From the NCBI GenBank assembly GCA_003116995.1, contig BDSL01000094.1, positions 310,001 through 374,000 of the forward strand: DNA of 64,000 nucleotides, in the 5' to 3' direction. The stretch's first letter is position 1. Every line of letters begins with the position of its first letter. Made by a program: the position numbers and the translations under genes. The stretch comes from Yamagishiella unicocca. Lineage: Eukaryota > Chlorophyta > Chlorophyceae > Chlamydomonadales > Volvocaceae. The notes below the pieces were generated by a model. It saw only the letters and a program-made list of their open reading frames with translations, was not told where the DNA came from and did not search any database. Of this stretch, positions 20,577-33,500 are shown piece after piece.

Positions 20577-22995
20577 GATCCGCGAGGGATGGCAGGCATA
20601 TTGTTCTGGGTCACAGGCTTTTAAAAGGTAGCCCACTCCCAAATGTAGCTGGTGGGCCACACTGTGTGCTGCTAGTGGCAGGTGGGCACACTGTTTGGGA
20701 CGTCGTGGTGCTCGCAGCCGTCAGCGCGATGGAGACTGGGCGGCGGTACATGGCGGCTGCTTTAAAGCCGTCGGAGGGCATCTCCCCTGGTGTCGTTTTG
20801 CGAGATCGTGCGATTCGGCGTGGGGTAGTGGACTTATGGTCCCGTTTGTGGGGTTTCGTGGCACTTGGGGTCCCGAACAAGGGTTGGGGAGGGGGGGGCG
20901 GATTAGGTCCCTGCTGGCCGGTTCTCCTGCGGGAGCTCCCTTCTGCTCCTCCTTATTGCGAGCTGGGTGCTGGCCCGTTGTGGGGGTAATCTTCTTGAGT
21001 CTCAGGTGGGGGGGGTTCTGCTCGGCATATTGAGGCGCTCTGCTGGTTGTTTTGGCTGAGGGGCTGCTTGGGCAGCAGATGGTGTACTGCTAATAGGGGG
21101 GCCATTTGGGCCACTTCCCCTTGGGCGGTTGGTGCCGGTGTTTGTCCTCTGGGCCCTTGGTCGGGGTGGTGGTTTGCCGTATTCGGTCGACTGGTTTGTC
21201 CTTCTTCCTGCGTCTCTTTCAGTGTCAGGCGATATGCCCGATGGCTCTACCACACCGGTATGGTTGGAGCCCGCTGTAACAGTACTACTACTGCAATGAA
21301 TGCAACCATAAGGCCTGCTACAGGGTGTTACAGGGGAAGACCATAATCGTATCAACCTCACACTGAAGCCGGAATGAGCAACCTTCCCGTCGTATGGGTG
21401 TCTATACTGACCCGTTGTGCTCGGCAGCAGCGCTCGGCAGACATGCTAAGGTCGTACTTTGCACTTCTGCAGATAGACCTACACAGCTAGGGAACCGGAC
21501 GCGCCCTGGCCCATACACCTACTGCATTGCTATGTGTAGGTATTCCACCATATAGGAGCATTACGGCAGGATTGCGCCTACTCATTGAAACAGGGAGTCC
21601 CAAATCGCCAAATCGTGCTCGGCATGGTTCGACCGACCAATCATATACGAATCGAGACACGTGCAGGTACCTAACATCGCCGACGAGGACCCGGTCAACA
21701 CTGTCACAAGGTCATTAAAGATTCATGTTAGGCGCTTGCCAGGCATAATGTTCACAATATTCACCATCACGCATAACGGACGGTAAGTCCGTCAGTCGGG
21801 TTCACCCTAACGGCTTATGATAAACGTTCTCGGGATTATAACGCATTCATAATAATCAATACTCCATCTACGTAACCTGTTGGGTCGAAGTGTTAACGAG
21901 TTCGCGATACGCACCTCTGCATGCTCTTAAATCGTAACACTTCCAGCTTTGCTGGACGTCAACTACAAGCTTCAATGATTCTGATGTCTAGAAACTCTAT
22001 CGCTGACTACTAGGGCGGTTGACTAGTCAGCGGGGACATGCGGTTCAAGCACCGACTCCTCCTCGTCTTCCTGGTAAGGCATGAGGCGACCACAAGGTTG
22101 GACGTATTATTGTTTATTCTCCTCTTCTGGCTCCAGTCGCCTGGATACGCTGCGATATACTGTTGGGTCCTGGTGACATTTTCCTACACGCGGCCTCAGG
22201 GTTGAAATTGCCTGCTCTTTCGTTGTTTTGTCCATAAGCACCCGCTTGCACCCTTCAGCTTCTACGGGCGGCTCGTGGAGCTCGCGAGCGGCCTTGGTGC
22301 GAGGGCGGGAGTGCGCTATGCACTTCGGGGACTTCTGAAGCTCGCTTCGATCATACCTCCCTGACTTCGGGCAATGGGCTGGTGAGCGGCCTTGGGCATA
22401 ACGCACAGGCGTGGGGCGGGTTTGCGCGCGGTGTCAGGCTGCATACACATGCCCTTGGGGCGGGTCCAGTAGTCCGGTCTATGATGCGCTCTCTCCCGAG
22501 AACCATGACTTGCCCGCTTCCTTCCTGTTATATAGTAGAAGCCAGTCGTCAATCTGCCCACAAGTGAATGCTAATGGATTCGTACACACTACTTTGCGAG
22601 ACTCTGTATGCAGAGTAGTGGTAATGATAGGCGGCATGAATGGGGGCGCGGCCCTCCAAGCGCTTCTCGCGCTATTCCCCACGCCCTGCCCGGCATGGAC
22701 AGCCTGTTCTCTGCATCTCTAGGTCATGATCATACATCTGTCATTCAGTCAGGTCTGCGCCCGGCCGCCTGGCGCCTAGCCGTCAGCCGTCCACCTAGCG
22801 CAGCTTCCGGACCCGTAGCAAGACCGCATCATTCTTTCATCCATCCATCTCTTTCGATTGTTGCGCAGCCCGTTCGTGGGATGTTGGCTGGCCTTTGGGA
22901 GCCCCGGACCACTTACCAGTTTCGTCCCCTCCGTACAAAGCCTGCATGATTGCGACCCATGTGTTGCGGTGCTCTCTTGTCACTTCCTCTCGCAG
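20577..22995. other. No gene recognised; should contain the 5' end of the large gene
   Basis: 2.4 kb upstream of the first recognisable exon of the large plus-strand gene. It includes moderately AT-rich DNA (21,500-22,100) and short open frames without motifs. The start codon and any signal peptide of the large gene should lie here or further upstream, but I could not identify them. A minus-strand open stretch at 22,406-22,107 (CKRVLMDKTTKEQAISTL) looks weakly protein-like and has no other support. Confidence 0.3.
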
Positions 22996-24590
22996 GTGTA
23001 CACATTTGGTGGACGTAAAGGTATGCCGGCGACCATGGTTGCGAGCTCCGACTCAGTGGAGGAGATGGAGCCACGAACTCGCAGCGTGCGGTCTCAGCTG
23101 CTCTCGGGTTACATGGTAGGACCTCACCCAGCTGGGCGTACGCATATCGGCTTGGTGTTACATGCCCAGGTGTCTTCGTTAGTGACGGTTTCGTGTGAGG
23201 CGTTGACTATTGGTTGCGTCCATGGGTTGGTTGGGCGCGCGAATCACGTGGTCTGGCTGGGCACGACCCGATCGTAGTAAAGCTACGTACCTCTTACGAT
23301 TTTTGCCCGAGAGCACATTTGGCCAACGCACGCTTCGGCCTGCGCGCTTACAGCTCCCATCTTTGTCGTCGTATCCTTTCGACGCGAACCTGCTACCCCT
23401 TGACCCGCCGCCGCCCTTTCTGGCATGTACTACGTAGGCTGTGCCGGGCCGCGCCGGGCACACCATGGTCGAGTGGAAGGACGCAGCCGGCAGGCGCCAC
23501 CTGGTCGTCTTTGGTGGCATCTCCCGGCAGGAGGACGAAACCAGCATTTCTCAGATCTTGCTTTCTGACGTGGCGTCCATCAACCTGCAGAGCTTTGCCT
23601 GGTCGCTTCACAACAACACGGGTAGGGACGCGTCCAGATCCTCGTGGCGTCCACGGTCGACAGGTTTCAAACGAATGCGAAGGCCATGAAACGCAAATGC
23701 CAAACTTTCTTCTGGCCTCTTGATAGGTAGCGAGCGTCGCCATATTCCACTTGGCCTTTATCGGCGCTCGGGTGCGGGTGGGTGCGGCGACGTTGCTAGG
23801 CAGACTACGAACTGCCAACACGCTTGGCAGGTGGCTGGAGCATCACAGCAAATAAGGGACGCAAGCGCGGTCTCACTATTCAGATAAGACTCGGATCAAT
23901 ATGATATGGAGGTATGCAATCATGTTGCACGAAATGGCCTTCCCAGCTCTGCCGAGGGAGGCAGGCATGTACCGAGGATGCCGGGGACGTAGATGCCTGA
24001 AGGGGTGCACCACGAACCACAGCCATCGCCGCACGCGGAGTAACAACCGGGTTGCCACTTTCGACGTGCACATTGCTGGTGCAGGTAACGGCCCGGCCCC
24101 CCGCAAGTTCGCCTCAGCAGTGGTTTGGGGAAGCGACGTGATGCTTGTCTATGGCGGCCAGCTGGCGGACGAGTCTTATACCAGCGAGCTGTGGGCGTAC
24201 AACCTGACGGCGCAAAGGTTGGTATCGGGAAGAGGTCAACTACCCTTGGGGGGACGGTGGGCCTACTTCAGCGCTGTGAAGACCTGGGGGCACGGACGAG
24301 CATAGCCTCACTCACTACCACACCGCCCGCCATAATTAGTGTGCTGCATTATAGTAATTTTGGCCTCATTGATAAGTGATGGGTGCTCCCCATTTGCTGG
24401 TGAGCAGCACTACCTGGGACCTGACCCACCCGCATGTCGCTGCTGCCTTGGCTGCAGTTGGATTGGACTGGTGCTTTGGCAGCCATTCAGTGCTTCGGCG
24501 CCTGCTCTGCGATCTGCAGCACTGGCAGTCAAGGGCGACTTTCTCTTGCTGTACGGCGGCTACAGTACGGAATATGACTCGGTGCCCGCC
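22996..24590 (+). other. First Kelch block of the large gene
   Basis: Four exons give successive Kelch blades. They contain VYTFGG (start 22996), PGRAGHTMVEW followed by HLVVFGG (second exon), GNGPAPRKFASAV followed by VMLVYGG with ELWAYNL (third), and PALRSAALAV followed by FLLLYGG (fourth). The spacing 'P-x-R-x2-H/S-A ... hhhhGG ... LW-x-hxL ... W' is the Kelch repeat consensus (beta-propeller blade). The junctions between exons two, three and four complete codons exactly, which supports the model. Confidence 0.85.
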
Positions 24591-27500
24591 CCATCACCGC
24601 CAGCACCACCCCCATCGTTTCCTCCTACGCCCAGTTCTAGCCCCGCGATCGGCCCCGCAAGCGGTCCTACAAGCGGTCCTACAAGCGGTCCCGCAAGCGG
24701 ACCTACAAGCGGTCCTACAAAGGGCCCTGAAAATGGGCCTCCAGGAAGCGCAGCGAACGGCACGGCCAACTGCGCCACCAATGTCACAACCAATTGCACA
24801 GTCGACGCTACAGGTGGCGGCCCTCTCCCACAGTATTACCCCCCCAAATCAGCTAAATCCAACGAACCTCCGGGTTCCAGCGGCGGCGGTGAACCCCCTG
24901 GACCTCTCAATTCCACGCCATCCAATGCCCCGCTGCCCGCTACAGCCAACGGACCTCCAGCTCCCAGCGGCAGTAATGGCCCTCCACCTCCTCTACCCGC
25001 TCCAGCCAACGGACCTCCAGCTCCCAGCGGCAGTAATGGCCCTCCACCTCCACTACCCGCTCCAGCCAACGGACCTCCAGCCCCTAGCAGCAGCAATGGC
25101 CCTCCACCTCCTCTACCCGCTCCAGCCAACGGACCTCCAGCCCCTAGCGGCAGCAATGGCCCTCCACCTCTACCCGCTCCAGCCAACGGACCTCCAGCCC
25201 CTAGCGGCAGCAATGGCCCTCCACCTCCTCTACCCGCTCCAGCCAACGGACCTCCAGCCCCTAGCGGCAGCAATGGCCCTCCACCTCCTCTACCCGCTCC
25301 AGCCAACGGACCTCCAGCCCCTAGCGGCAGTAATGGCCCTCCTCAACCTCCGAACGCCACGCATTACGACCCGCCAGCACCCACGAATGGCAACGTTCCA
25401 CCGCGTCCAGCAGCCCATAGGCGCACATTGCTTGATGACAGCACTCCGCCATCTTCGCCGCCCCCTTCGGTGCCTTGGCCGCCTTCCCCGGCCCCGCCCT
25501 CCCCGCCGCCGCCACCGCCACCAATGAATGTGACGGGTAAGGCTTTTTCCTGTCATCCTGTGCGCGAACTTCCGGTCGCGTTATGGAGGCGTGCTTACGC
25601 CAACGCACTTCAAACAATCGTTGCTGCATGACGGGCTTGTTAACTGGGACCGACCGGGCCTGCCCAAACCGACGACATGGTCTGGCTGGGGTTTAAGGCG
25701 GCCCGATCCACGCTATCTTGCTTGTGCGTTTTTACGGGCATGGGCAACTCACGGGTTCTCGGCGAGGCACCCCCGGGCTTCTTACTCACATTTTTGCCAT
25801 AGCAAACTCAGCGCCCTAAGTACGGAACCCGTGTTCACCTCACCCACTACAGTACCGTAGTCCACGCATCGCTGCCTAACTAGCCTCTTTCCGGAGAGTA
25901 GTCCACCTGGCACGCCGCCTGATCCCTTTCTCCCTGATACCTCCTTCCTCCGCCCGGCCTGCAGTGAAATTCTACGTCCTGTCGAAAGACCTGTGGGCAG
26001 TAGACCTGCGGGCCTTCGCGGGCGGCACGTCGTTGGCAGCAACATGGGTGAAGGCTGACCTGGAGGCCGCCCCCGACCAGCCACAAGCGGGGATGCACAT
26101 GGCGGGATTCGACGCCTCAGCCTCGACGACGGAGGAGCCGGGCACCCTTACCGTCTACGCTTCGGGCGGCGTTAAAAAGTGCGTGCCAGTGGCATTCAAC
26201 GCAGGGCACCGGCGGAAAGCGATTTGTAGGACCGGCTGACTCGACTGACGGTGGCGAGTTTGTGCAGCGCAGGCTGCCGGCGAGTGCGCGCTGCTGAACG
26301 TCGACCCAATTCACACACGTGCTGCTTCCTCTATGCGCCTGGTCCGCGTGGGATATCGTACATGCTTGACGGCGCCATTCGTCCTGTTTAGCTGCCGTTA
26401 ACAACTTTCATTGCCCCATACGGTTTCCTCATCGTACCTCGTTGCCCCTATGTGACGGATCGAATCCAACCAGGATTGGCTACGAACTGCAGTCGACCTG
26501 GCGCCAGTGGTATGCCCGCTACTCCATTTACAACCTGACAGACGCGCTGGTCTACCTAGCCGCCAACGTCACTGCCGCCGTCGCCGACCCTACCAGCTTC
26601 AACCCAAGCCTCAGCCTCACTCTGCGCCGCACGGCCCTATTCCTGCACAGCGACCTAGCTGTGGCCTCATCGAAGGTTACGTGGGTCAACGCCGCCGACG
26701 GCTCGACTGCCGACACTGCACAGGGCACTGGCGTGGGGAGCCTGCCAGTTGGCATCACGCCGTCCTTCGTTCGGTCACAGGCGTGGGCGGTCACGTCCGA
26801 TGGTAACATGGTGGCGTACGGTGGTTGTTACGAGGAAGACGACGCTCCAATCGACGCGGTGAGTCGCGGATGGGCCACTGCGTTGGCTAGTCACTGTATT
26901 GAAACAATGCGACTTGCATCTCTGGCAAATACTCCAAATCAAACACTTATTTCCGCCCTCCATACCCCAGGGAGCCTCCCGCCGAATGCTGCTCAAGTGG
27001 GCCAGCGGAAGGGCACAGCCGCTTGACACGGGCACAATCAAGCACTCGTTCTTCGAGACGGACTCCTCCTTCGTTGTCATGCGCTCAATGCACGCGATAT
27101 CGCTTCCGCAGCTCGACTCCTCGACCTCGTTCACCGGCCTGTTCTATTTTGGCAAGTACGACACCTCAATAGGTGAGAATTGCCTCCCACATGTGCCGCT
27201 CGCCGCCCACTATTTACAGTACCCACAGCCGTCTCACTCGTTGTTCCCCCCTCATGCCAGCCGCGAACTGCCAGCCGCGAGTAATAAGAAGCCGAAACCC
27301 GCAACCACCTAAGTCGCCTTTGGACATTTGCCGAACAACCCTCAACCGCAGCGGACGTACCGGATCTGTCGTCAGCGGTCATCTCCAACGTCTCCGCTTT
27401 CCTCAACATTGCCACCTGCTCCTCGGACTCCACCGGCGGCTGCACTGCCATGCACGCTACGAGCGGCGCTACTCCACCGAAGCGCGACTTCTACACGTCA

Positions 27501-30500
27501 GTGCCATTCCTGACCACGCTCAGGGGCGTCAAGTACGGGGCAGACGACCCGTACGAGGTGCGGGTGCCGGTGGTGCTGGTTTACGGTGGATTGATGGCGA
27601 GCGGAGGACCCGTACCTACGCGCACCACGGGTAAGCACTGGGCTGCGGGGTGTGGCACTCGTGCAGGCTGCTCTGTTTGTCGAGGACGCGGCTGAACGCC
27701 GTTGGGAGCGCCAATGATGTTGGCTATGTGCGGAACCGCGAATGGCAGCTGCGGGCGTGTAGTCATTCATGTGGGCATCAGGAGCACACGGCTGCACGGA
27801 CCGGCAGAGTAGTGGCACTTTGGGGGGGCACCTCAGCTTAGAGCGGTGCTTTGTGCTTTCGTTGCCTCGAGGACGTCTTCAATTATGGCCATCAGCGCCT
27901 TCCCCAAGCGGCAGCCCGGTGATTGCCTCCTACTGTCTGGCAACAGGGTCAAGCACCGGCGCTTCGGCGCTGAAGACTGCGCTGCAAGCTTGCGACATCC
28001 GAGGCCTCGTCTCGTCATCTGACTGGGGCAACTACGCCACGTGTGCGTGGAATCGAATGTACCCGTCAACAACCACTGGAACCACCGGGCCCACCGGAAC
28101 CACCGGTAAAGCTGTCCGACGCCGCCGTCGAAGCCTTTACGAGCAGCATCAGCGATGGCCGCAGCAGCGGGCGGACACAGCGATCGAAGCAGCCACAGGA
28201 AAGCGTTATATCGATGATTACAATGGAGATGTCGTGTACGACGAGTACGGTGGTAGCGAGAAGCGCAGGCGCCAGCTCGCGGGGATTACCGACCCGACTG
28301 TATGGACATACTACAGGAATGCTTTGGCGTTAGTGTGGCAAAACCCGGAGTTTCCTTCCCTATCAATGAAGTCGGCTGGTAGGTGGCCGGAGGGAACTCG
28401 TGCCGTGCTTGGGTTAAAGGGGCGCGGAAGGCTCAAACACAGGGTTTGGGCGGCTTCAAACGCAGGGTTCGGAGGGCTGCAAACACAGGGTTCGGAGGGC
28501 TGCAAACACAGGGTTGCCACATGATAATCTGGCTTGGGTGAAGGTGGGGTCACGGATGGGTTGATGGGGTCGGAAAGCTGTACGACCGAAGGGGGATCTA
28601 GGGTGCATGGTTCGCAAGTTTAATTTATAAAATGGCCGATGGTTTTGCAAGACAATCTGATCCCTGCCAAGTTTTCCTAGGGCCAAAGGCCCAGGAGCTC
28701 CACAGCTTGAAGCTCTTATCTGATGGATTGAGCAGGTTGGGGGTTTGGTGGGCCCTGGGGAGCATAAGCATACCTTTGGGAGTTGGGATCCTTGCACAGG
28801 TCGTTCCACATGTGGGACGAGCAACTCTCTGCCGCGTTTGCCTTGGTCTTGTCCCGTCCGCTGTGAACGATCGGCGCCAGGTAGCCAAAGCGTCTTGTAC
28901 GACGACGTCTACAACCTCCAGGGCGGTACGACTCACTCGCCGGGCCCGCGGCTCAGCGCCTCGCTCTCCGCCATATCTGCCCGGGGGGCGTTGCTGTTCG
29001 GGGGCCTCACGTTCGACTGGGACATCGCCATGGCCGACGGGACAGTCGCTGCGGGTGAGTTCGGGGCAGGGCAGCCCCGGTGGTGGAGGCAAGGCCGGAC
29101 TCGTCACTGCCAGCTCATGTCCGTTCCGCAAAGATACGTATCCTGTCCTCGTGCCGAAATGATGATGCTGTTTGGCTAATTGATGAGAGTTAGGGGCCTT
29201 TGGCAAAATCCTATTACCCGACGCACTGACACGGTACGGTACGCCGTGTCAGCTGGGACAGCATCGCATGAGGGCGTTACCTTATTGCGCAAACACGTAC
29301 CAACACTGATCCAACGTTGATCTCTCTTGCCATCGATATAGGTTACTGTTGCAGCCGTGCCTCCTCCGAGTAAATCACGACCATTAACTGCTACTCCTGC
29401 ACTGCCTCTGCCCTGCCCAATCCCCTACGCATGCGACAGACGAGTGCGTCCTTTCCAACGACGTCCACTACCTGGGCTTCTACACGGGCGGCGACTCCGT
29501 CGACCCCGCACCCGCCGGGGTGGCGTCGTGCCCGGAAGGCGCCGCCTGCACATCCGTCGCGTCCTTTCCCTGGACGCCACAACAGGAGACGCTGCCGTCA
29601 GTGGTGCCGGTGTTAGCCTCCACCGGTGCGACACAGCTGGGTTTCGGGGGCCCAATGTCCGAATGAATTCTGTAGGATGGCTTCAACTGCTGTACGGACT
29701 CCTGTTAGCCTCTAGTCGCCTAGCCCTGGCGCCAGGCTTCTTGCAGCTGCCCAGCTAGGAGGCTGAAGGGCATGCAGTCTTGGCGGGACCTTGATGGGAT
29801 TTCAATTTCCTTTCTGGCCTTCTTGACCGTGGATTACTTTCTTGTTGCGACGGGTTTTTTACTTATCCCCCGTGTGCGGTTGCTGCAGAAACGGACCTGC
29901 CCACGACTGCATCCAGCTTCGAGTGCCCCGCGGGTCTTAGAGTGAGGGTGGATGTAGTGACGAGCCAGAGCTCCGCTGGGGCTGCGGCCTCCGGCTTCCG
30001 CATCGCCACCTGGGGCGGGGACTTGCTGTTGGAGATTAAGAGCCTCGAGTCAGGTAACAGGCGCTTCTGGGATGGCGGGATGCGCAGTGGTTTCCATCCA
30101 GACTCCGATCGCGCTCTTTCTATTGCCACCATATTTGCCGCAATACGCATATTTTCCTGCTCTCAATCTTGACGGATGTCGCCTACCTATACTTTCGGAG
30201 CTGTCGCGGGTAGTATGAAAGTCCTCGTGTTGTTTACACCCACTGCGTACTATCATTGCTTTCGGCGTTTGAAGGCGGCGTACAATTGTGTAACAGTATG
30301 AGGTGGTGCTAAATCGCAATGTGTGGGGCCGTTACACCGCCGCTTCTGACTTTCAGTCGTCGGACGCAAACTTGCCTTACCCGCGTGCAGACTCGACCAG
30401 CCCAACAGGATCGTCCAGTCCTACAGCCGCGCCCATCTCAAGCCCGGCAAGCTCACCCGGTCCATTGGGCTCATCCAGCCCTACTGGCTCGTCCAGCCCT

Positions 30501-33500
30501 ACAGGAACATCAATGACGCCGCTGGTGACCGTGACGTCGTACGGTCCATTTAACCTGACGACGGGCCTAGTCCAGGTGTGTTGGGGAGGAGGTTCTTTTG
30601 GCGCAATGCGGCTGCACGCGAGACAAGGCAACGAGGCGCGGCATATGCTTCGCCGCCACCTGCGGGCAGGCGAGATTATGCCGTACGGGTCAGAAACGGC
30701 ACCGGGGGACATAAAATAAAGTTTATGGCCGTAGCTGCGACTGGGCAAACGCATGGGACGTGGATGTGCTGGGTAAGTGGCTGACGGGACTGACGGCTCC
30801 GTACGGCCTGTGGATGGCGCTCTTGCAGGTGTGGCTGACGGCCTCCGATGGCGATGGCTGGACCCGCGATGACGACTCGACAGGATCTAGGGCCGGCTGC
30901 TGCAACGTCTCAGCCGCAGCTGCTGGGTCGCAGGCAACCGACTGCTGCCCGCAGATCCGCCTTTTCGCTATAGACTGCAAGAAGTACCTGGGCGGTTTCG
31001 GGCCCGGCGAGGCCCTCTTTGGTAAGGATGATGCTGAGCTGAGGGAGCGGATGGAAACAGGGCATGCTGGTTTGATTGTCAGTGTAGGGTCGGGCCAGGA
31101 GCGCGATCCCTGTCCGCAGCAATCCAAGACTCGTAGCGCCCATCTTAAGTGCTATAAATAGCTTCTTTCCCCCCTTCCTGAACCCTCCTTGTTCAAGATG
31201 TCGGTTCGACCAACCGCAAGAACGCGTCATTCTACCAGTACCGCAAAGTGTACGGCCTGGTCGTGCAGCCCACAGAAGCCGTACTACCCACCGGCGAAGA
31301 GGCCTCGTACATCGAGTTCCCGCTTGCGCAACGCGGCAGCTACCTCCACACCTTCGAGCTGCAGCCGCTGTCCACCTCTCCGCTGCCACCGAAACGTCAC
31401 AGGTGGGCGCCCTGCCGGGCGCGGCTGGCCGGGCCGTTGTGGTACGGAACGGAACATTGTACCGCGCGGCTAGGAGTGCCGTCAAACAGAATATAGGAGA
31501 CTGGGAGGAGGCGGGCGCAATGGAGCGGAAGCTGGTATCTAGGGGCCCGCCCACACGGTGTTTGCTGATCAAAGGGCGGGGTACGTGTATGGTACCAGGT
31601 ACACGTGATTATTAGTTATGCTACTTCAATAATTGGCAACACACACCCGTTGTGTCCTCCGCACGCCCTCTCATCTCGATACTGGACCAGTCTGCCTGCC
31701 GCCCACCATCTAGGACAGCCAGCCCGTCTGTGTCCCCTGCATTTCCAGTCCATTGTGTTGTGGGTCGTCTTCCGTGGTGAAATATGTACTTAACATCCAC
31801 ACGAGTGGGGCATTCTTTGCGCCTGTCCTCCACCAATGTCCGTCCTCCACTATCTGTCCTCCACGCCGTGATGCGCACACGCACGAATGCGAGTGTTCTG
31901 CTCCGCAATCTGCATTTACCAAGCGACCGCCCATTGCAGGCATGGCACTGCCTTCCTTAACACGACGGCCATTGCCGGAACGTACGGCACGGAGGGTGTG
32001 CTCGTTGTGTACGGCGGAACCTCGGTGTTGAGTGCTTCCAACGGCACGGCGCGGCTGTCCGACCTGTGGGTGTTTTGCCTCTCGAACAACACATGGATTG
32101 AGCTGCGGCCAGTCGGCAACGGACCGCCCGCCTTGATCGGCCACGCGATGGCGGTGGTCGACTCGCAGGTGGGTAGCTGGGGATCGGGAGGCGGAGGGGA
32201 CTGTACCCCGGAATGGACCTTACACAGCTCTTCAAAGGTAGCACCTCATGCTGCTTGCTTTGAGGCTTCATGGGAAGGGGTGACTAGCATTTTGTGTCCG
32301 TGCATTGCCGGTCTTGGAGGAAAGGCTCCTGCGATAACGGTACGGTTCAAACCCGGTACCGAGGGTAACGGGGAGTTGGTGCTGCCCATGGCAGCAGCGT
32401 GGCAGCTCGGTTAGCAATCTCACCACTGAGTATGTGCCTGTGCGCAAAATAGCCTCCTCATGGATTTGGAGGGCATCCAGCCTACATTCGCTGTCCGCAC
32501 GCTCCTACTGAGGCCGTATACCAACCCTGCCTCCCCGCCAAGGTATTCATCGCCGGCGGTGAGTTCTACGACCAAGATAGCCGTACTTTCCAGCAGGAAA
32601 GTACCATCTACCAGCTGGACTTCGACCTTCCCACGCTCTTCTGGCGCAAGTACGTATTGCGGACGCACCGGGTGGAGGGCGGGGAGGCGTGGCAAGGGGG
32701 AGGGGCTGGGGAGACATTAGCGGGCCAGCTGAGCCGGACAGGGTGCAGCTTGGAGCAGGATTTCGCGCAGCGGGCGGGGTGGGGGGTCATGACGCTGAGA
32801 GTCTGGAATGCGAGTTGGCGGCACCAATGCCGGCGGCAATTGTCACTCGCACGTTGGTTGTCACTTGTCGGTGCAGCAGTCAGTCGCAACAGAAGCAAGC
32901 AAGAAACAGCACATGGGCGAGCGACCGTGGGCTACAAAGGCTGCGGGGTCCCCTCTAGACTCGTCAACGGTTTGTGCGCACGTCCGGGGCTGGATCGAAC
33001 ATCAGTGGCCGCTGCCCGCAGGCTGTCAGGTGGTTCTGCGATCTTCAAGAGTACCACCCCAACCACGGGCCACTATTCGCTGGCGTACGTATCCGAGCTG
33101 AACCGACTGGCTTTTTCTACTCCCACGGTACGAGGGAGGTCTCGGGGCTGGGTGCGTGGATACGTGCTACGGGATGAGGGGGAAGAGCGCGCGAAGGTGT
33201 CAGCGAGGACCCATGTATTTGCCCGCGGGACGCGGAGACTGAAGATCAAAAACGTAGAGACGTGTTCCATCGGAAGCCCACACGCTCGCTCACCCGTGGT
33301 GGCCAGTATCAGGATGACTGGGTCGCGATTGTGACGGGGGAAAAGCCGTCAAACAAACTTTGCTTCGCACAGTTTGGTTTAACGGATAAGAACTGCGAAA
33401 TAGCTTGACTATGCCAGCAGTGTACACTATGTTGAACTGCAGTACCATAACATTTACCCGTCCCAGGGTGGTCGTTTCATCGGGTACCGGGCTGCCTGTT

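Noticed and set aside
22590..22625. Inverted repeat ACTCTG...CAGAGT
   Set aside because: Six-base stem only; no better than chance in 64 kb.
24836..25306. Minus-strand glycine/leucine-rich repeat protein
   Set aside because: Reverse reading of the proline-rich exon of the large gene, whose plus frame is fixed by Kelch motifs on both sides.
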